DNA of 64,000 bases from Paenibacillus castaneae (GTDB taxonomy: Bacteria > Bacillota > Bacilli > Paenibacillales > Paenibacillaceae): positions 2,618,290 through 2,682,289 of the forward strand of contig NZ_KZ614144.1 in the NCBI RefSeq assembly GCF_002884445.1, given 5' to 3'. The position numbers and the translations under genes are program-made. Of this stretch, positions 14,645 to 24,269 are shown piece by piece. Numbering within the stretch: the stretch's first letter is position 1; each line of letters starts with the position of its first letter. The notes below the pieces were generated by a model. That model was not told the DNA's origin. It saw nothing but the letters and a program-made list of their open reading frames with translations, and searched no databases.

Positions 14645-15220
14645 GTGAAGATTATAAAACCGCTGCTAACCGCATGCATAGCGGTACTTGCAGTTACATT
14701 ATTGCTTAGTTGGCTGCCGCAGGTTGCAACACAGCAGAAGTCCAAGAAAGGCGATGTTGCAGTGTTTCGTGCGACTCCAGCCGTTCGATTGACGAATGAT
14801 AATCTAGTAGACGTGCTGGTCGCCATTCAGTTAAATGAGCGAGTGAATAAAGCCGAGTGGAGCAACGGGATTTTGTCTGTTGTCATTAAGGTGAACGCGG
14901 AGAAAGGCAGGCCCTCCATCTGGTTTAATGATGTGGAGAAGCTGGTTCGAGTTTCCTTCGTTCAATTGGACAACGTGAAACGTGTGCTTATTCGTATCGT
15001 AGAGGAACGGTCAGGTGAATTCTTGCTGCTGGCTGCAGTGGACGTAAGGAAAACGGACAGCTGGCTTGCGAATGAATTGGATCTGCTCGCTCACGCTGAT
15101 GCTATTCATGATGAGCTTTGGCGGAAGAGACTCCGGATCAGCTTTACTTCAACATGGGAAGAGCAATTTGGCAAAGTATCGGGATATACTGTAAAGCCTT
15201 CCTCCATTTCGGAATTCTAA
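14645..15220 (+). CDS. Unrecognised secreted or membrane-anchored protein
   Basis: 191 residues; I do not recognise the family. GTG start at 14645 follows AGGAGGTG. A single hydrophobic segment (residues 5-25) without a lipobox suggests an uncleaved anchor or signal peptide. The rest is soluble alpha/beta: LTNDNLVDVLVAIQLNERV, then WSNGILSVVIKV and VRVSFVQLDN. The layout, a short domain after an anchor, resembles stress or sporulation accessory proteins but no motif supports that. It lies between mtrB and hepS with its own gap on both sides. Confidence 0.55.
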   Translation: MKIIKPLLTACIAVLAVTLLLSWLPQVATQQKSKKGDVAVFRATPAVRLTNDNLVDVLVAIQLNERVNKAEWSNGILSVVIKVNAEKGRPSIWFNDVEKLVRVSFVQLDNVKRVLIRIVEERSGEFLLLAAVDVRKTDSWLANELDLLAHADAIHDELWRKRLRISFTSTWEEQFGKVSGYTVKPSSISEF

Positions 15221-15282
15221 TTAGATGGATATTGCAATTTGTTGAACAAGAAGCTGAACCGTATGTTCTTTAGAAAAAGTTG

Positions 15283-15291
15283 TGCTATAAT
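15283..15291 (+). promoter_or_regulatory. Extended -10 element upstream of hepS
   Basis: TGCTATAAT (15283-15291) is an extended -10 promoter element; no clear -35 is seen at 17 bases. It would start the hepS-menG-mqnP-ubiX-mqnA-hepT transcript about 45 bases before the ATG. Confidence 0.4.
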
Positions 15292-15343
15292 AGTTTAGAT
15301 TATTGAGCGGCGATTTGCGCTTCTCTGTTCGGAGGCTTACCCT

Positions 15344-16213
15344 ATGAAACCTTACCGTATACCTGAATTAGCTCGAAAGTACGTGGAATATGACATGATT
15401 CAAAAGCATACAGAGCTTCCGGAGCTCTCGAATCCCAGACTTCGATTAGCGTATGCTTTCCTTGGTCAGCAGCAGTCTTTGGCCAAGCATAGCGAGCTTT
15501 ATACCCTCGTCATATCCCTTGTTCAATTAGGCATGGATACGCATGATCTTATCGACACGGATGAAGAGAAACGCCTTGAGACTCAAATGAGATCTAGACA
15601 ACTCAAGGTACTGGCAGGCGATTATTTAAGCGCAAGATTTTATCAGCTCCTCTCAGAAGCCGGTCAAATTGATATGGTCTCGCAGATTAGCAATGCTGTA
15701 AGCGAGGTTAATAGGCTTAAGGTGAATCTTTATGTTCGAATGAGACAGATGAGAGTGAATGCAGAGGATTATTTAAGTGCTGCAGTCCAACTGAAAAGTA
15801 CCTTATTTCAGATTTTCGCTACCACATTGAACGGGATTCTATCTCGGATTTGGCCAGAGGTTCTAAATGATGTTAGTCGATGCGAGGTTGTGCTTGATGA
15901 GATGGAACGCAGTGAAAGTTCTGCCCGGTTTAATAAAAGCTGGGCTTACTGGCATGTCATGGAAGTTGGCACGGAACTAGAACGCGAGGGGCTTGCTCAG
16001 ATCACTTATGAGCCTGCTTTTATAAACAACTTGGTGGAGAAGTATGATGTACGCAATCAGCTTGCAGTTAAGCTGAAGCATGCTGCTGATGCGGTGATGA
16101 CAGCCGCAGGCATGCTGGAATCGGATCATTTGCGCATGGAATTGACTCATATTGTCGATGCTCTGTTAAACAAACAAACCGATTACATAGCTGCACTCAA
16201 CGAGACGAGGTGA
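15344..16213 (+). CDS. hepS: Heptaprenyl diphosphate synthase component I
   Basis: 289 residues, somewhat longer than the Bacillus subunit (about 250). The smaller, non-catalytic subunit of the two-part synthase that makes the C35 side chain of menaquinone-7. No DDxxD motif is present, as expected. The family segment [19 protein letters not shown] and later [18 protein letters not shown] match HepS. ATG at 15344. Its partner hepT is at 19298, five genes downstream. Confidence 0.88.
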   Translation: MKPYRIPELARKYVEYDMIQKHTELPELSNPRLRLAYAFLGQQQSLAKHSELYTLVISLVQLGMDTHDLIDTDEEKRLETQMRSRQLKVLAGDYLSARFYQLLSEAGQIDMVSQISNAVSEVNRLKVNLYVRMRQMRVNAEDYLSAAVQLKSTLFQIFATTLNGILSRIWPEVLNDVSRCEVVLDEMERSESSARFNKSWAYWHVMEVGTELEREGLAQITYEPAFINNLVEKYDVRNQLAVKLKHAADAVMTAAGMLESDHLRMELTHIVDALLNKQTDYIAALNETR

Positions 16214-16221
16214 TATATAAG

Positions 16222-16938
16222 ATGGATTCCAACTCAAAAAGTCATGTCCACAGCGTATTTGAGCGTATTGCGCCGAAATATGACTTGATGAACGATTTGA
16301 TTAGCTTTCGCAGACATAAAGCATGGCGCAAGTTTACAATGAAAAAGATGAATGTGCTGCCTGGACAAACCGCACTGGACTTATGCTGCGGCACCTGCGA
16401 TTGGACGATTGCATTAGCTGAGGCAAGCGTGACCGGGAAAGTGATCGGTCTTGATTTCAGTCAAAACATGCTTGACATAGGTGCTGCGAAAGTAGACAAG
16501 CTAGCATTGAATGATCAAATTTCGCTTGTACAAGGAAATGCGATGAGCCTGCCGTTTCAGGATAATTCATTTGACTATGTTACGATTGGGTTTGGGCTTC
16601 GTAATGTGCCTGATTATCTACAGGTTTTACAGGAAATGAGGCGCGTTGTTAAACCTGGCGGCAAGGTTGTTTGCCTAGAGGTTTCCAAGCCGACGTGGCA
16701 GCCGTTCAAAGGCATGTATAATTTTTATTTCGGGCGTATACTGCCTTTAATGGGCAAGCTCGTAGCCAAGAGCTTCAAGGAATATAAGTGGCTGCCAGAA
16801 TCGCTCAAAATGTTCCCAGGCCGAAAGCAGCTTGCAGAGCTGTTCGAACAGGCGGGGCTGGAGCAGGTTAACGCATACCCTTTAACTGGCGGCGTTGCAG
16901 CGCTACATATGGGGACAAAGGAGCAGAAGCAGCAATGA
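16222..16938 (+). CDS. menG: Demethylmenaquinone methyltransferase
   Basis: 238 residues from ATG 16222, chosen because GACGAGGTGAT lies 7 bases upstream; a GTG at 16210 overlapping the hepS stop lacks one. SAM-dependent methylation of demethylmenaquinone, the last step of menaquinone synthesis. Motif [11 protein letters not shown] is at 52-61; other family blocks are [12 protein letters not shown] and [13 protein letters not shown]. It overlaps mqnP by ATGA. Shared by both the classical and the futalosine routes. Confidence 0.95.
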   Translation: MDSNSKSHVHSVFERIAPKYDLMNDLISFRRHKAWRKFTMKKMNVLPGQTALDLCCGTCDWTIALAEASVTGKVIGLDFSQNMLDIGAAKVDKLALNDQISLVQGNAMSLPFQDNSFDYVTIGFGLRNVPDYLQVLQEMRRVVKPGGKVVCLEVSKPTWQPFKGMYNFYFGRILPLMGKLVAKSFKEYKWLPESLKMFPGRKQLAELFEQAGLEQVNAYPLTGGVAALHMGTKEQKQQ

Positions 16939-17810
16939 TTCGCAAAATTGGCATTATTTTTGAAATGATAAAGTTTGAACATACTGTATTTGCATTGCCA
17001 TTTGCATTTATGGGAGCTATTCTTGGGGCAGTTGTCATGGAGCAGCGGCTTCCCACATGGGCAGAGATCGGTTGGATTACGCTCGCCATGTTTGGTGCAC
17101 GCAGTGCGGCAATGAGCCTTAATCGTCTAATTGACAAAGCAATTGATCTGCGCAATCCACGAACGGAGAAGCGTGCGCTACCAGCTGGATTGCTTAAATC
17201 CGCAGAGGTTTTGATTTTTATTATTGTTTCTTTTGTTTTATTGTTTGTTGCTACTATCAATCTGGCTCCAATTGCCCTTAAGCTGATGCCGATTGCTGTA
17301 GTGCTTCTTGTATTGTACTCGTATACGAAGCGCTTTACTTGGCTCTGCCATATTGTGCTTGGCTTTACGATTGCCTTGTCACCGCTTGGCGGCTGGGTAG
17401 CTATAACTGGAGGGTTTGATCTGTCAGCTTGGCTGCTGTACATTTCAGTTGCCTTATGGATAGCTGGATTTGATATTATTTATGCGACTCAAGACTTCGA
17501 ATATGACCGCAATGCAGGCTTGCATTCCATTCCTGCACGCTTTGGCATAGAAGGAGCGCTTTGGATTGCGCGTTCGCTGCATGTCGTGACTGCTATTGGA
17601 TTTATTACGCTATTCTGGTTGACTGAGCTTAGTTGGATGTATCTGCTCGGCACATTAATTTCAATTGCACTTTTGTTCTATCAGCACTTTCTTGTTAAGC
17701 CGAATGATCTGTCGCGTGTTCAAACCGCTTTTTTCGGAATGAATGGCACTCTAAGCGTTGTGCTGTTTCTATTTACAATTGCTGATCTGTTGGTGCTGCA
17801 CAAATGGTAG
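16935..17810 (+). CDS. mqnP: UbiA-family prenyltransferase of the futalosine menaquinone route
   Basis: 291 residues, about eight or nine membrane helices. The first Asp-rich motif is NRLIDKAID (63-71), and the second DFEYDRNAG occurs near residue 185. The enzyme attaches the heptaprenyl chain to the naphthoate ring. The mqnP assignment, rather than menA or ubiA, rests on the coupled neighbours ubiX and mqnA, which belong to the futalosine pathway. Coupled to menG by ATGA and to ubiX by a 7-base overlap. Confidence 0.85.
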   Translation: MIRKIGIIFEMIKFEHTVFALPFAFMGAILGAVVMEQRLPTWAEIGWITLAMFGARSAAMSLNRLIDKAIDLRNPRTEKRALPAGLLKSAEVLIFIIVSFVLLFVATINLAPIALKLMPIAVVLLVLYSYTKRFTWLCHIVLGFTIALSPLGGWVAITGGFDLSAWLLYISVALWIAGFDIIYATQDFEYDRNAGLHSIPARFGIEGALWIARSLHVVTAIGFITLFWLTELSWMYLLGTLISIALLFYQHFLVKPNDLSRVQTAFFGMNGTLSVVLFLFTIADLLVLHKW

Positions 17811-18478
17811 AAGAAAAAGTGGATGTAAGCCGAGTGGCCTGGTCGAACCGTTGGGTTGTCGGGATAACAGGCGCCAGCGGTTCCATATATGGTATTAGAC
17901 TCATCCAAGAACTGCTTCGGATGGAGTATTGCGTTCATCTTGTCATTACAGAAGCTGGCTGGAGAGTGTTGAAGGAAGAGCTTGGCTGGGAGACTGCTCG
18001 TCGCCAAGCAGCGCTTGAACAGCACTTCGAAGAGGCAATGACAAGCGGCACGCTTATTTTTCATCCTAATGCAGATATAGGAGCCAGCATTGCGAGCGGC
18101 TCTTTCCGTGTTCAAGGAATGGTAATCATTCCTTGCTCGATGGGAACGCTCGCCTCGATCGCTCATGGCAGCTCCAATAATTTAATGACAAGAGCAGCAG
18201 ACGTTATGTTGAAGGAAAACAGGAAGCTGCTGCTTGTACCAAGAGAAACACCGCTGCATGCTATTCATTTGGAAAATATGCTGCGTTTATCCCGTTTGGG
18301 TGTGAGAATGATCCCAGCGATGCCGGCATTTTATTATAAGCCGCAATCAATGGATGAAATGGTTGACTTTATGGTCGGGAAAGTGCTTGATAGTATGGAA
18401 ATTGATCATGATTTATACAGAAGATGGGGAGATGAACAGAATGGGCCTGAATCGCCCGATCACCATCGGCAGAATTGA
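17804..18478 (+). CDS. ubiX: Flavin prenyltransferase UbiX
   Basis: 224 residues. The FMN-binding start GITGASGSIYG (20-30) and the block IIPCSMGTLASIAHGSSNNLMTRA are characteristic. UbiX makes prenylated FMN, the cofactor of UbiD-type decarboxylases; in the futalosine route this serves decarboxylation of the naphthoate intermediate. No ubiD is in the window. Fifteen extra residues precede the first strand. Its 3' end overlaps mqnA by 38 bases. Confidence 0.93.
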   Translation: MVEEKVDVSRVAWSNRWVVGITGASGSIYGIRLIQELLRMEYCVHLVITEAGWRVLKEELGWETARRQAALEQHFEEAMTSGTLIFHPNADIGASIASGSFRVQGMVIIPCSMGTLASIAHGSSNNLMTRAADVMLKENRKLLLVPRETPLHAIHLENMLRLSRLGVRMIPAMPAFYYKPQSMDEMVDFMVGKVLDSMEIDHDLYRRWGDEQNGPESPDHHRQN

Positions 18479-19289
18479 TTATGCGAACGCATGGCCGCTC
18501 TTCCATGAGCTGGAAGAGCGAATGGCTGCTAACAGCCATGAGGTAATATCACGTGTACCTTCTGAATTAAACCGAATGCTTCAAGTAGGCGAGCTGGATG
18601 TTTCAGCTATTTCGTCCTTCTCATATGGACAAAATGCGAATGATTATGTTTTACTGCCACAGTTGTCGGTAGGCTCCATCGGTAAGGTGAAATCCATCCT
18701 ATTATTCATGAAAGAGCCGATTGAGCTTAAGCGGCCTCGCAAAATTGCGGTCACCACGACATCGGCTACTTCTATTCATTTATTAAAAATTATTATGGCT
18801 ATGCATTTCGAGTGCAATCCGGAATATGTTCGTGCAGAGCCAGCACTAGACAAGATGCTCGAGACTTCCGATGCGGCACTTATTATAGGAGACCCGGCGA
18901 TTCAAGCATCATGGCGGAATCATGGGCTTCATGTCATCGATTTAGGACAATTGTGGAATGAATGGACTGGTCTTGGAATGACATATGCCGTTGTCGCTGC
19001 CCGCAAGGAGATTGCAGCAGCAGCTCCTGATGCGCTGCAAACGGTATATAAGTCACTGATTGCGAGCAAACAATATAATACAGCTCATTTGAGCCCGTTA
19101 ATTGAAAACGCATGTTCACAGATTGGTGGAGAACCAACATACTGGCAGAAGTATTTTCAATCGCTTCAATATGATTTTGGGAGCAAACTGCAAGAAGGAC
19201 TTAAGTTGTATTTTGACTATTCGAAGCAGCTGAACCTGCTTTCAAATGATGTGGAGCTAACTTTTTTTGAAGACCAATCTGCCCAATAG
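18441..19289 (+). CDS. mqnA: Chorismate dehydratase (menaquinone biosynthesis MqnA)
   Basis: 282 residues from ATG 18441, with GGGGAG about 9 bases upstream (an ATG at 18432 is too close). Converts chorismate to 3-enolpyruvylbenzoate, the first step of futalosine menaquinone synthesis. Family blocks: IGRIDYANAWPLF at the start, VSAISSFSYGQN (Ser-rich substrate loop), ALIIGDPAIQ and WTGLGMTYAVVAA. It draws on chorismate, made by aroC at 22 kb. Its presence suggests this organism does not use the classical o-succinylbenzoate route; other mqn genes are not in view. Confidence 0.9.
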   Translation: MGLNRPITIGRIDYANAWPLFHELEERMAANSHEVISRVPSELNRMLQVGELDVSAISSFSYGQNANDYVLLPQLSVGSIGKVKSILLFMKEPIELKRPRKIAVTTTSATSIHLLKIIMAMHFECNPEYVRAEPALDKMLETSDAALIIGDPAIQASWRNHGLHVIDLGQLWNEWTGLGMTYAVVAARKEIAAAAPDALQTVYKSLIASKQYNTAHLSPLIENACSQIGGEPTYWQKYFQSLQYDFGSKLQEGLKLYFDYSKQLNLLSNDVELTFFEDQSAQ

Positions 19290-19297
19290 GTGAAAGA

Positions 19298-20272
19298 ATG
19301 AAACTACTTGACTTGTATGCAAAGATGAAAGGCGATCTAAATCAAATAGAGCAAGAGCTGGAGCGCAGTGTGTCTGATGACCATTTGCTGTTAAGCGAGG
19401 CTTCCTTGCACCTGCTCAAAGCAGGAGGGAAGCGGATTAGACCCATATTCGTATTGCTTGCTGGAAAGTTTGGCGACTATCAGCTTGAGGTGATGAAGCG
19501 AATCGCCGTACCGCTTGAGCTCATACATATGGCTTCACTTGTGCATGATGATGTCATAGACGATGCCGAGACAAGACGTGGTCAATTGACAGTCAAATCG
19601 AAATGGGACAACCGAATTGCCATGTATACAGGAGACTATATTCATGGTAAAGCATTGACAATCGCAGCACAGCTGCCTAATCCGCAAATTCATCAAATTT
19701 TATCAAATGCACTTGTACAAATGTGTATTGGTGAAATGGAGCAAATCCGTGATTTTTTCAATACGGAGCAAACGATTCGTAATTATCTGCTTCGGATAAG
19801 ACGAAAGACAGCACTCCTTATCGCAATTAGCTGCCAGCTTGGCGCTGTTGCGGCAAATGCGGACCAGAAAACAGCGAACCAACTATATCGTTACGGTTAT
19901 AACGTGGGCATGGCTTATCAAATTCGAGACGATTTGCTTGATCTTTATGGAACAGAGAAACAAATCGGCAAGCCGCCTGGATCAGATATGCGTCAAGGAA
20001 ATATTACATTGCCGGTCATTCTGGCGCTCAAGGATGCTCGAATCCGCGATTCGCTGCTGAACGAAATTGCTTCCATTCGCGAATTCGGAGGACAAAAGGA
20101 TGCAAGCCGGGCTATTGACGCTATCCGCAAGAGCAATGGCGGGGATCTGGCTGATCAGCTCGCCAATCGATACATTCAAAAAGCGCTTCATGCATTAGAG
20201 GGACTGCCGAACTTGACAGCGAAGAAAAATTTAATTGATATTGCGCATTTTGTTGGAAAACGTAATTATTAA
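19298..20272 (+). CDS. hepT: Heptaprenyl diphosphate synthase component II
   Basis: 324 residues. Catalytic subunit of the trans-polyprenyl synthase making heptaprenyl diphosphate. GGKRIRP (43-49), the first Asp-rich motif DDVIDD (84-89) and the second DDLLD (211-215) are intact. ATG at 19298 is 8 bases after mqnA. It pairs with hepS at 15344. In Bacillus subtilis only menG separates the two subunits; here mqnP, ubiX and mqnA have also been placed between them. Confidence 0.95.
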   Translation: MKLLDLYAKMKGDLNQIEQELERSVSDDHLLLSEASLHLLKAGGKRIRPIFVLLAGKFGDYQLEVMKRIAVPLELIHMASLVHDDVIDDAETRRGQLTVKSKWDNRIAMYTGDYIHGKALTIAAQLPNPQIHQILSNALVQMCIGEMEQIRDFFNTEQTIRNYLLRIRRKTALLIAISCQLGAVAANADQKTANQLYRYGYNVGMAYQIRDDLLDLYGTEKQIGKPPGSDMRQGNITLPVILALKDARIRDSLLNEIASIREFGGQKDASRAIDAIRKSNGGDLADQLANRYIQKALHALEGLPNLTAKKNLIDIAHFVGKRNY

Positions 20273-20297
20273 TTTTAGTATGAGGAAGGAATGATTG

Positions 20298-20744
20298 ATG
20301 ATGGAAAGAACGTTTCTAATGATTAAGCCGGATGGCGTACAGCGTGGATTGATAGGCGAAATTGTATCAAGGTTTGAGAGAAAAGGACTCCAGCTGTCTG
20401 CAGCCAAGTTTATGGTTGTAAGCCAAGAGCTTGCAGAAACACACTATGCAGAGCATAAAGGCAAAGTATTTTATGAGCCGCTTCTTACATTCATTGCTTC
20501 TGGTCCCGTATTTGCCATGGTATGGCAGGGGGATAATGCGATTGCGTTGTCAAGAGCCTTAATCGGAAAAACGGATGCGATTGATGCTTTCCCGGGAACC
20601 ATTCGTTCGGACTTCGCTGTCCACACTAATTTTAATTTAATTCACGGCTCTGATTCGGCAGCTAATGCAGAAAGAGAAATTGGCATTTTCTTCTCGCCAA
20701 ACGAGCTTATCGACTACGAACATACCATTCAACGGTGGATTTAA
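20298..20744 (+). CDS. ndk: Nucleoside diphosphate kinase
   Basis: 148 residues from ATG 20298 (RBS AGGAAGGA 7 bases upstream; ATG 20301 is also possible). Transfers the gamma phosphate between nucleotides through a phospho-histidine. The active-site His116 lies in NLIHGSDS; the N-terminal [13 protein letters not shown] is typical. Same order, hepT-ndk-cheR, as in Bacillus subtilis. Confidence 0.97.
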   Translation: MMERTFLMIKPDGVQRGLIGEIVSRFERKGLQLSAAKFMVVSQELAETHYAEHKGKVFYEPLLTFIASGPVFAMVWQGDNAIALSRALIGKTDAIDAFPGTIRSDFAVHTNFNLIHGSDSAANAEREIGIFFSPNELIDYEHTIQRWI

Positions 20745-20774
20745 CAAAAACGCCCTAATAAGCTGGAGGAATCT

Positions 20775-21560
20775 ATGTCCGAGGATCGTGATTTTGCACA
20801 ATTTATAGTGCGAATAAAGCAAAAAACTGACATCGATCTGTCTCAGTACAAAGAAGCTCAAATGAAGCGCAGGCTTACAACGCTGAGAATGAAACATGGG
20901 TTTCAGACATTTGATCAGTACTGGAAAGCGATCGAACAAAACCGCAGCTTGCTGAATGAGTTTTTGGATCGTATGACGATTAATGTATCGGAGTTTTGGA
21001 GAAACCCATCTCGCTGGGAAGTGCTTCAAAATCGGTTTTTGCCAGAAATGCTTGGCTCATCCTCACGTCTTAAGGTGTGGAGCGCCGCTTGCTCTACGGG
21101 AGAGGAGCCTTATACACTCGCCATGATTCTGTCAGAGCTCGGCGCGCTGCAGCGAGCCTCATTGTTAGCGACCGATTTGGATATCAATGTGCTTCAGAAG
21201 GCTATGACTGGCAGCTACTTGGAGCGATCGCTGCGCGATGTCCCACCGGCATGTCGGCAAAAGTATTTCAAAGAAGCAGAAGGCGCTTATCTCATATCTG
21301 ATTCATTAAAAAAATTCATTCAGTTTAAGCAGCAAAATTTATTGCATGATCCTTTTGACAGCTCGTTTGATTTAATTGTTTGCCGCAATGTTATGATATA
21401 TTTTACCGAAGAAGCCAAGCATTTGCTTTACCATAAGTTTGCTAAGGCGTTGAAGCCTGGAGGACTTTTGTTCGTTGGCAGTACGGAACAGATTTTTTCC
21501 CCTGCCCAGTACGGGTTTGAGACCGCAGATACATTCTTTTACCGCCGAATCCAGATCTGA
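20775..21560 (+). CDS. cheR: Chemotaxis protein methyltransferase CheR
   Basis: 261 residues. SAM-dependent methylation of glutamates on chemoreceptors. An N-terminal helical domain (1-70) with LDRMTINVSEFWRNP precedes the SAM-binding core VWSAACSTGEEPYTLAM and the block FDLIVCRNVMIYF. ATG at 20775 follows GGAGG. Supports a motile, chemotactic organism, in line with the PilZ flagellar brake at 277. Confidence 0.96.
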   Translation: MSEDRDFAQFIVRIKQKTDIDLSQYKEAQMKRRLTTLRMKHGFQTFDQYWKAIEQNRSLLNEFLDRMTINVSEFWRNPSRWEVLQNRFLPEMLGSSSRLKVWSAACSTGEEPYTLAMILSELGALQRASLLATDLDINVLQKAMTGSYLERSLRDVPPACRQKYFKEAEGAYLISDSLKKFIQFKQQNLLHDPFDSSFDLIVCRNVMIYFTEEAKHLLYHKFAKALKPGGLLFVGSTEQIFSPAQYGFETADTFFYRRIQI

Positions 21561-21626
21561 TGTATATGGATTTCTATCTTCTCCTATACTAGTTGTAAGC
21601 AAACGACTTGGAGGCTGAAGTAACAA

Positions 21627-21794
21627 ATGGATAAGCGTAAAGTAATTGCTGCCTACAGGCACGGTTTTATTTCCATTCAAGAATGCGCGCAAATTATTGG
21701 CGTTGACAGCGGACAAATGACTAGACTCGTTAATGACCCTCTGTTCATGATTGAAGGAAGTGCGCTGCTTAAGAAAAAATCAGTGAATAGTTAA
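21627..21794 (+). CDS. 55-residue helix-turn-helix-like small protein, unrecognised
   Basis: ATG 21627 follows TTGGAGG; the product begins MDKRKVIAAYRHGFISIQEC and contains AQIIGVDSGQMTRLVNDP. The middle reads like a helix-turn-helix (RHGFISIQECAQIIGV as helix and turn, SGQMTRLVND as recognition helix), similar to excisionase-like or MerR-like DNA-binding peptides. No partner gene. Followed by a strong terminator, so it is an independent short unit between cheR and aroC. The family is not known to me. Confidence 0.7.
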   Translation: MDKRKVIAAYRHGFISIQECAQIIGVDSGQMTRLVNDPLFMIEGSALLKKKSVNS

Positions 21795-21810
21795 TTAGCT
21801 GCACATAACG

Positions 21811-21861
21811 GAAGCCGCTTAGCTTATCTTCATCGAAGACAGCTGAGCCGGCTTCTTTTTT
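21811..21861 (+). terminator. Intrinsic terminator upstream of aroC
   Basis: GAAGCCGCTTAGCT (21811-21824) pairs with AGCTGAGCCGGCTTC (21841-21855) with one bulge; a T run follows. Confidence 0.85.
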
Positions 21862-21896
21862 ATGGGGCAGATAGGGCGAATCTGCTCTGCAAATTG

Positions 21897-21925
21897 TTGT
21901 CAAACCTTATGCACTGTACTATAAT
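21897..21925 (+). promoter_or_regulatory. Sigma-A promoter of aroC
   Basis: TTGTCA (21897-21902) and TATAAT (21920-21925) are exactly 17 bases apart; the start near 21932 gives a leader of about 60 bases. Confidence 0.7.
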
Positions 21926-21993
21926 GAGCAAAGGTGTTTAGTGCAGTAAAGCATAGCAGGCGCTTATAGGCTTGCTTGAAGGAGGAGCTTGGG

Positions 21994-23163
21994 TTGAGTT
22001 TAAGATATTTGACAGCAGGGGAAACGCATGGTCCCCAATTAACGGCTATTATTGAAGGCTTGCCTAGTAATTTGACAATTGATTTCGAGGAATTGAATTT
22101 CCAGCTGCATCGTCGCCAGAAGGGTCATGGTCGTGGCCGTCGCATGCAAATTGAGAAGGATACAGCTAATATCGTTGGCGGCGTGCGCCATGGCAGAACG
22201 ACTGGTGCGCCAGTAGCGCTTATTGTAGAAAACAATGACTGGAAGCATTGGACTTCCGTTATGAATATTGAGCCAATTGAAGGCAGTGATGAAGAAAAGC
22301 GCCGTGTTCATCGTCCTCGTCCGGGACATGCTGATCTTAACGGTGGTTTGAAATATGATTTAAAGGATCTGCGGAACGTGTTGGAGCGTTCAAGCGCCCG
22401 CGAGACGGCAGCACGCGTCGCGGTAGGCGCTGTAGCTCGCCAATTGCTTGCTGAATTTGGAATTAAAGTAGCAGGCCAAGTTATTCGCATCGGAGAAATT
22501 GAAGCACCGCCTAATCAGTTGCCAGTTGACGAATTAATTCGTCTCACTGAAGAGTCCTCGGTTCGGGTTGTAGACAAGGAAACCGAGCAGAAGATGACGG
22601 ATTACATTGATCAAATTAAGGCAGAGGGCGACTCCATTGGCGGTATCGTGGAATGCATTATTGAAGGCGTGCCGATCGGCCTTGGCAGCCATGTACAGTG
22701 GGATCGCAAGCTGGATGGACGTATTGCCCAAGCAGTTGTCTCCATTAATGCTTTCAAAGGGTGTGAAATCGGTATTGGCTTTGAAGCAGCTAAGCTTCGC
22801 GGGTCGCAAGTGCATGACGAAATCATGTACGATGCGGAGCGCGGCTATCATCGTGCAACGAACCGTCTTGGCGGCTTCGAGGGCGGTATGACCAACGGTG
22901 AGCAAATTGTCGTAAGAGGTGTAATGAAGCCAATTCCAACGTTATACAAGCCATTGCGGAGCGTGGATATCGATACGAAAGAGCCATTCACAGCTCAAGT
23001 TGAGCGTTCTGACAGCTGCGCTGTGCCTGCAGCAAGCGTAGTGATGGAGCATGTCGTTGCTTGGGAAGTAGCGAGAGCATTCCTTGAGAAATTCGGCGGA
23101 GACTCGATTGAAGAAATTCGCGCTAACCTGAACAATTATATTGAGCAGTTGGGCCGGTACTAA
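21994..23163 (+). CDS. aroC: Chorismate synthase
   Basis: 389 residues. Converts 5-enolpyruvylshikimate-3-phosphate to chorismate using reduced FMN, the branch-point product for tryptophan, tyrosine, phenylalanine and, here, menaquinone. Start taken as TTG 21994 behind AAGGAGGAG, giving [15 protein letters not shown]. Signature blocks [26 protein letters not shown] and [16 protein letters not shown] are all present. First gene of an aromatic supraoperon; aroB follows after 2 bases. Confidence 0.97.
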   Translation: MSLRYLTAGETHGPQLTAIIEGLPSNLTIDFEELNFQLHRRQKGHGRGRRMQIEKDTANIVGGVRHGRTTGAPVALIVENNDWKHWTSVMNIEPIEGSDEEKRRVHRPRPGHADLNGGLKYDLKDLRNVLERSSARETAARVAVGAVARQLLAEFGIKVAGQVIRIGEIEAPPNQLPVDELIRLTEESSVRVVDKETEQKMTDYIDQIKAEGDSIGGIVECIIEGVPIGLGSHVQWDRKLDGRIAQAVVSINAFKGCEIGIGFEAAKLRGSQVHDEIMYDAERGYHRATNRLGGFEGGMTNGEQIVVRGVMKPIPTLYKPLRSVDIDTKEPFTAQVERSDSCAVPAASVVMEHVVAWEVARAFLEKFGGDSIEEIRANLNNYIEQLGRY

Positions 23164-23165
23164 GT

Positions 23166-24269
23166 ATGCGTGAGCTAACAGTCGAATTAGGCGATCGCTC
23201 TTATCCCATTTATATCGGGGAGGGCCTATTGCAGGAGGCTTCTTCCTATTTTTTGAAGCATGGCATTAGTACGAAATCACCGCTCATGATTATTACAGAT
23301 ACTCATGTCGCTGAGTTTCATCTACAAGCTCTTGAGGCCGAGCTGGCAGCTGGGGGCTTCCACACGGTTAGCTTCATTGTCCCTTCGGGTGAGAAATCAA
23401 AGTCGCTGGCAATGCTAGAGGCAATCGTGACGAAAGCATTAGAAGCAGGACTTGACCGTAAATCTACAATTGTCGCACTGGGCGGCGGTGTTGTAGGCGA
23501 TCTCGCTGGCTTTGCAGCTGCTTCGTATATGCGTGGCATTAAATTTGTTCAGGTTCCAACGACGATATTGGCGCATGACAGCAGTGTCGGCGGCAAAGTG
23601 GCGGTCAACCACCCGCTGGCCAAAAATATTATCGGTGCTTTTCATCAGCCAGAGCTGGTCTTGTATGATCTGCACACGCTTCAAACTTTGCCTCCAAGAG
23701 AGGTCAAAGCTGGATTATCTGAGGTCGTCAAGCATGGATTGATATGGGATGAAGCTTTCGTAGTCTGGTGTGAGGAGCATGCGGATGAGCTTCTGGCGCT
23801 TGATCCTGAAGCGCTCGGATATGCCCTTTACAAAGGCTGCAGTGTGAAAGCGGCTGTTGTGTCCAAGGATGAGCGTGAGAATGATTTAAGAGCTATCTTG
23901 AATCTAGGACACACAATCGGCCACGCCTTGGAAGCAGTAGCAGGCTATAATGAGCTGCTGCATGGTGAAGCGATCTCAATCGGCATGATTGGTTCAGCTA
24001 AGCTTGGTCTGCGGTATGGCGCGCCAGAAGAGGTGTACACGACTACGAAGAGAGTACTGGCTAAGTCAGGGCTTCCGACTCGTCTGCCTGCGCATTTCGA
24101 TGTAGATGCGGTTATGAATGCGATGATGCATGATAAGAAATTCAGCGAGGGGACAATGATATTCGTCGTTCCGACTGCTATTGGCAAAGTTGAAATAAAA
24201 CCGGATGTTTCCGTGCATTGGATACGGGAAATTGTGGAGGAATTAAAGCAGGAGGTCGAGCAGGGATGA
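23166..24269 (+). CDS. aroB: 3-dehydroquinate synthase
   Basis: 367 residues. NAD-dependent cyclisation of DAHP to 3-dehydroquinate, second step of the shikimate pathway. GGGVVGDLAGFAA and the metal-binding region with Glu in GLSEVVKHG and His in LNLGHTIGHALE and LHGEAISIGM are visible. Coupled to aroH by ATGA. Confidence 0.97.
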   Translation: MRELTVELGDRSYPIYIGEGLLQEASSYFLKHGISTKSPLMIITDTHVAEFHLQALEAELAAGGFHTVSFIVPSGEKSKSLAMLEAIVTKALEAGLDRKSTIVALGGGVVGDLAGFAAASYMRGIKFVQVPTTILAHDSSVGGKVAVNHPLAKNIIGAFHQPELVLYDLHTLQTLPPREVKAGLSEVVKHGLIWDEAFVVWCEEHADELLALDPEALGYALYKGCSVKAAVVSKDERENDLRAILNLGHTIGHALEAVAGYNELLHGEAISIGMIGSAKLGLRYGAPEEVYTTTKRVLAKSGLPTRLPAHFDVDAVMNAMMHDKKFSEGTMIFVVPTAIGKVEIKPDVSVHWIREIVEELKQEVEQG

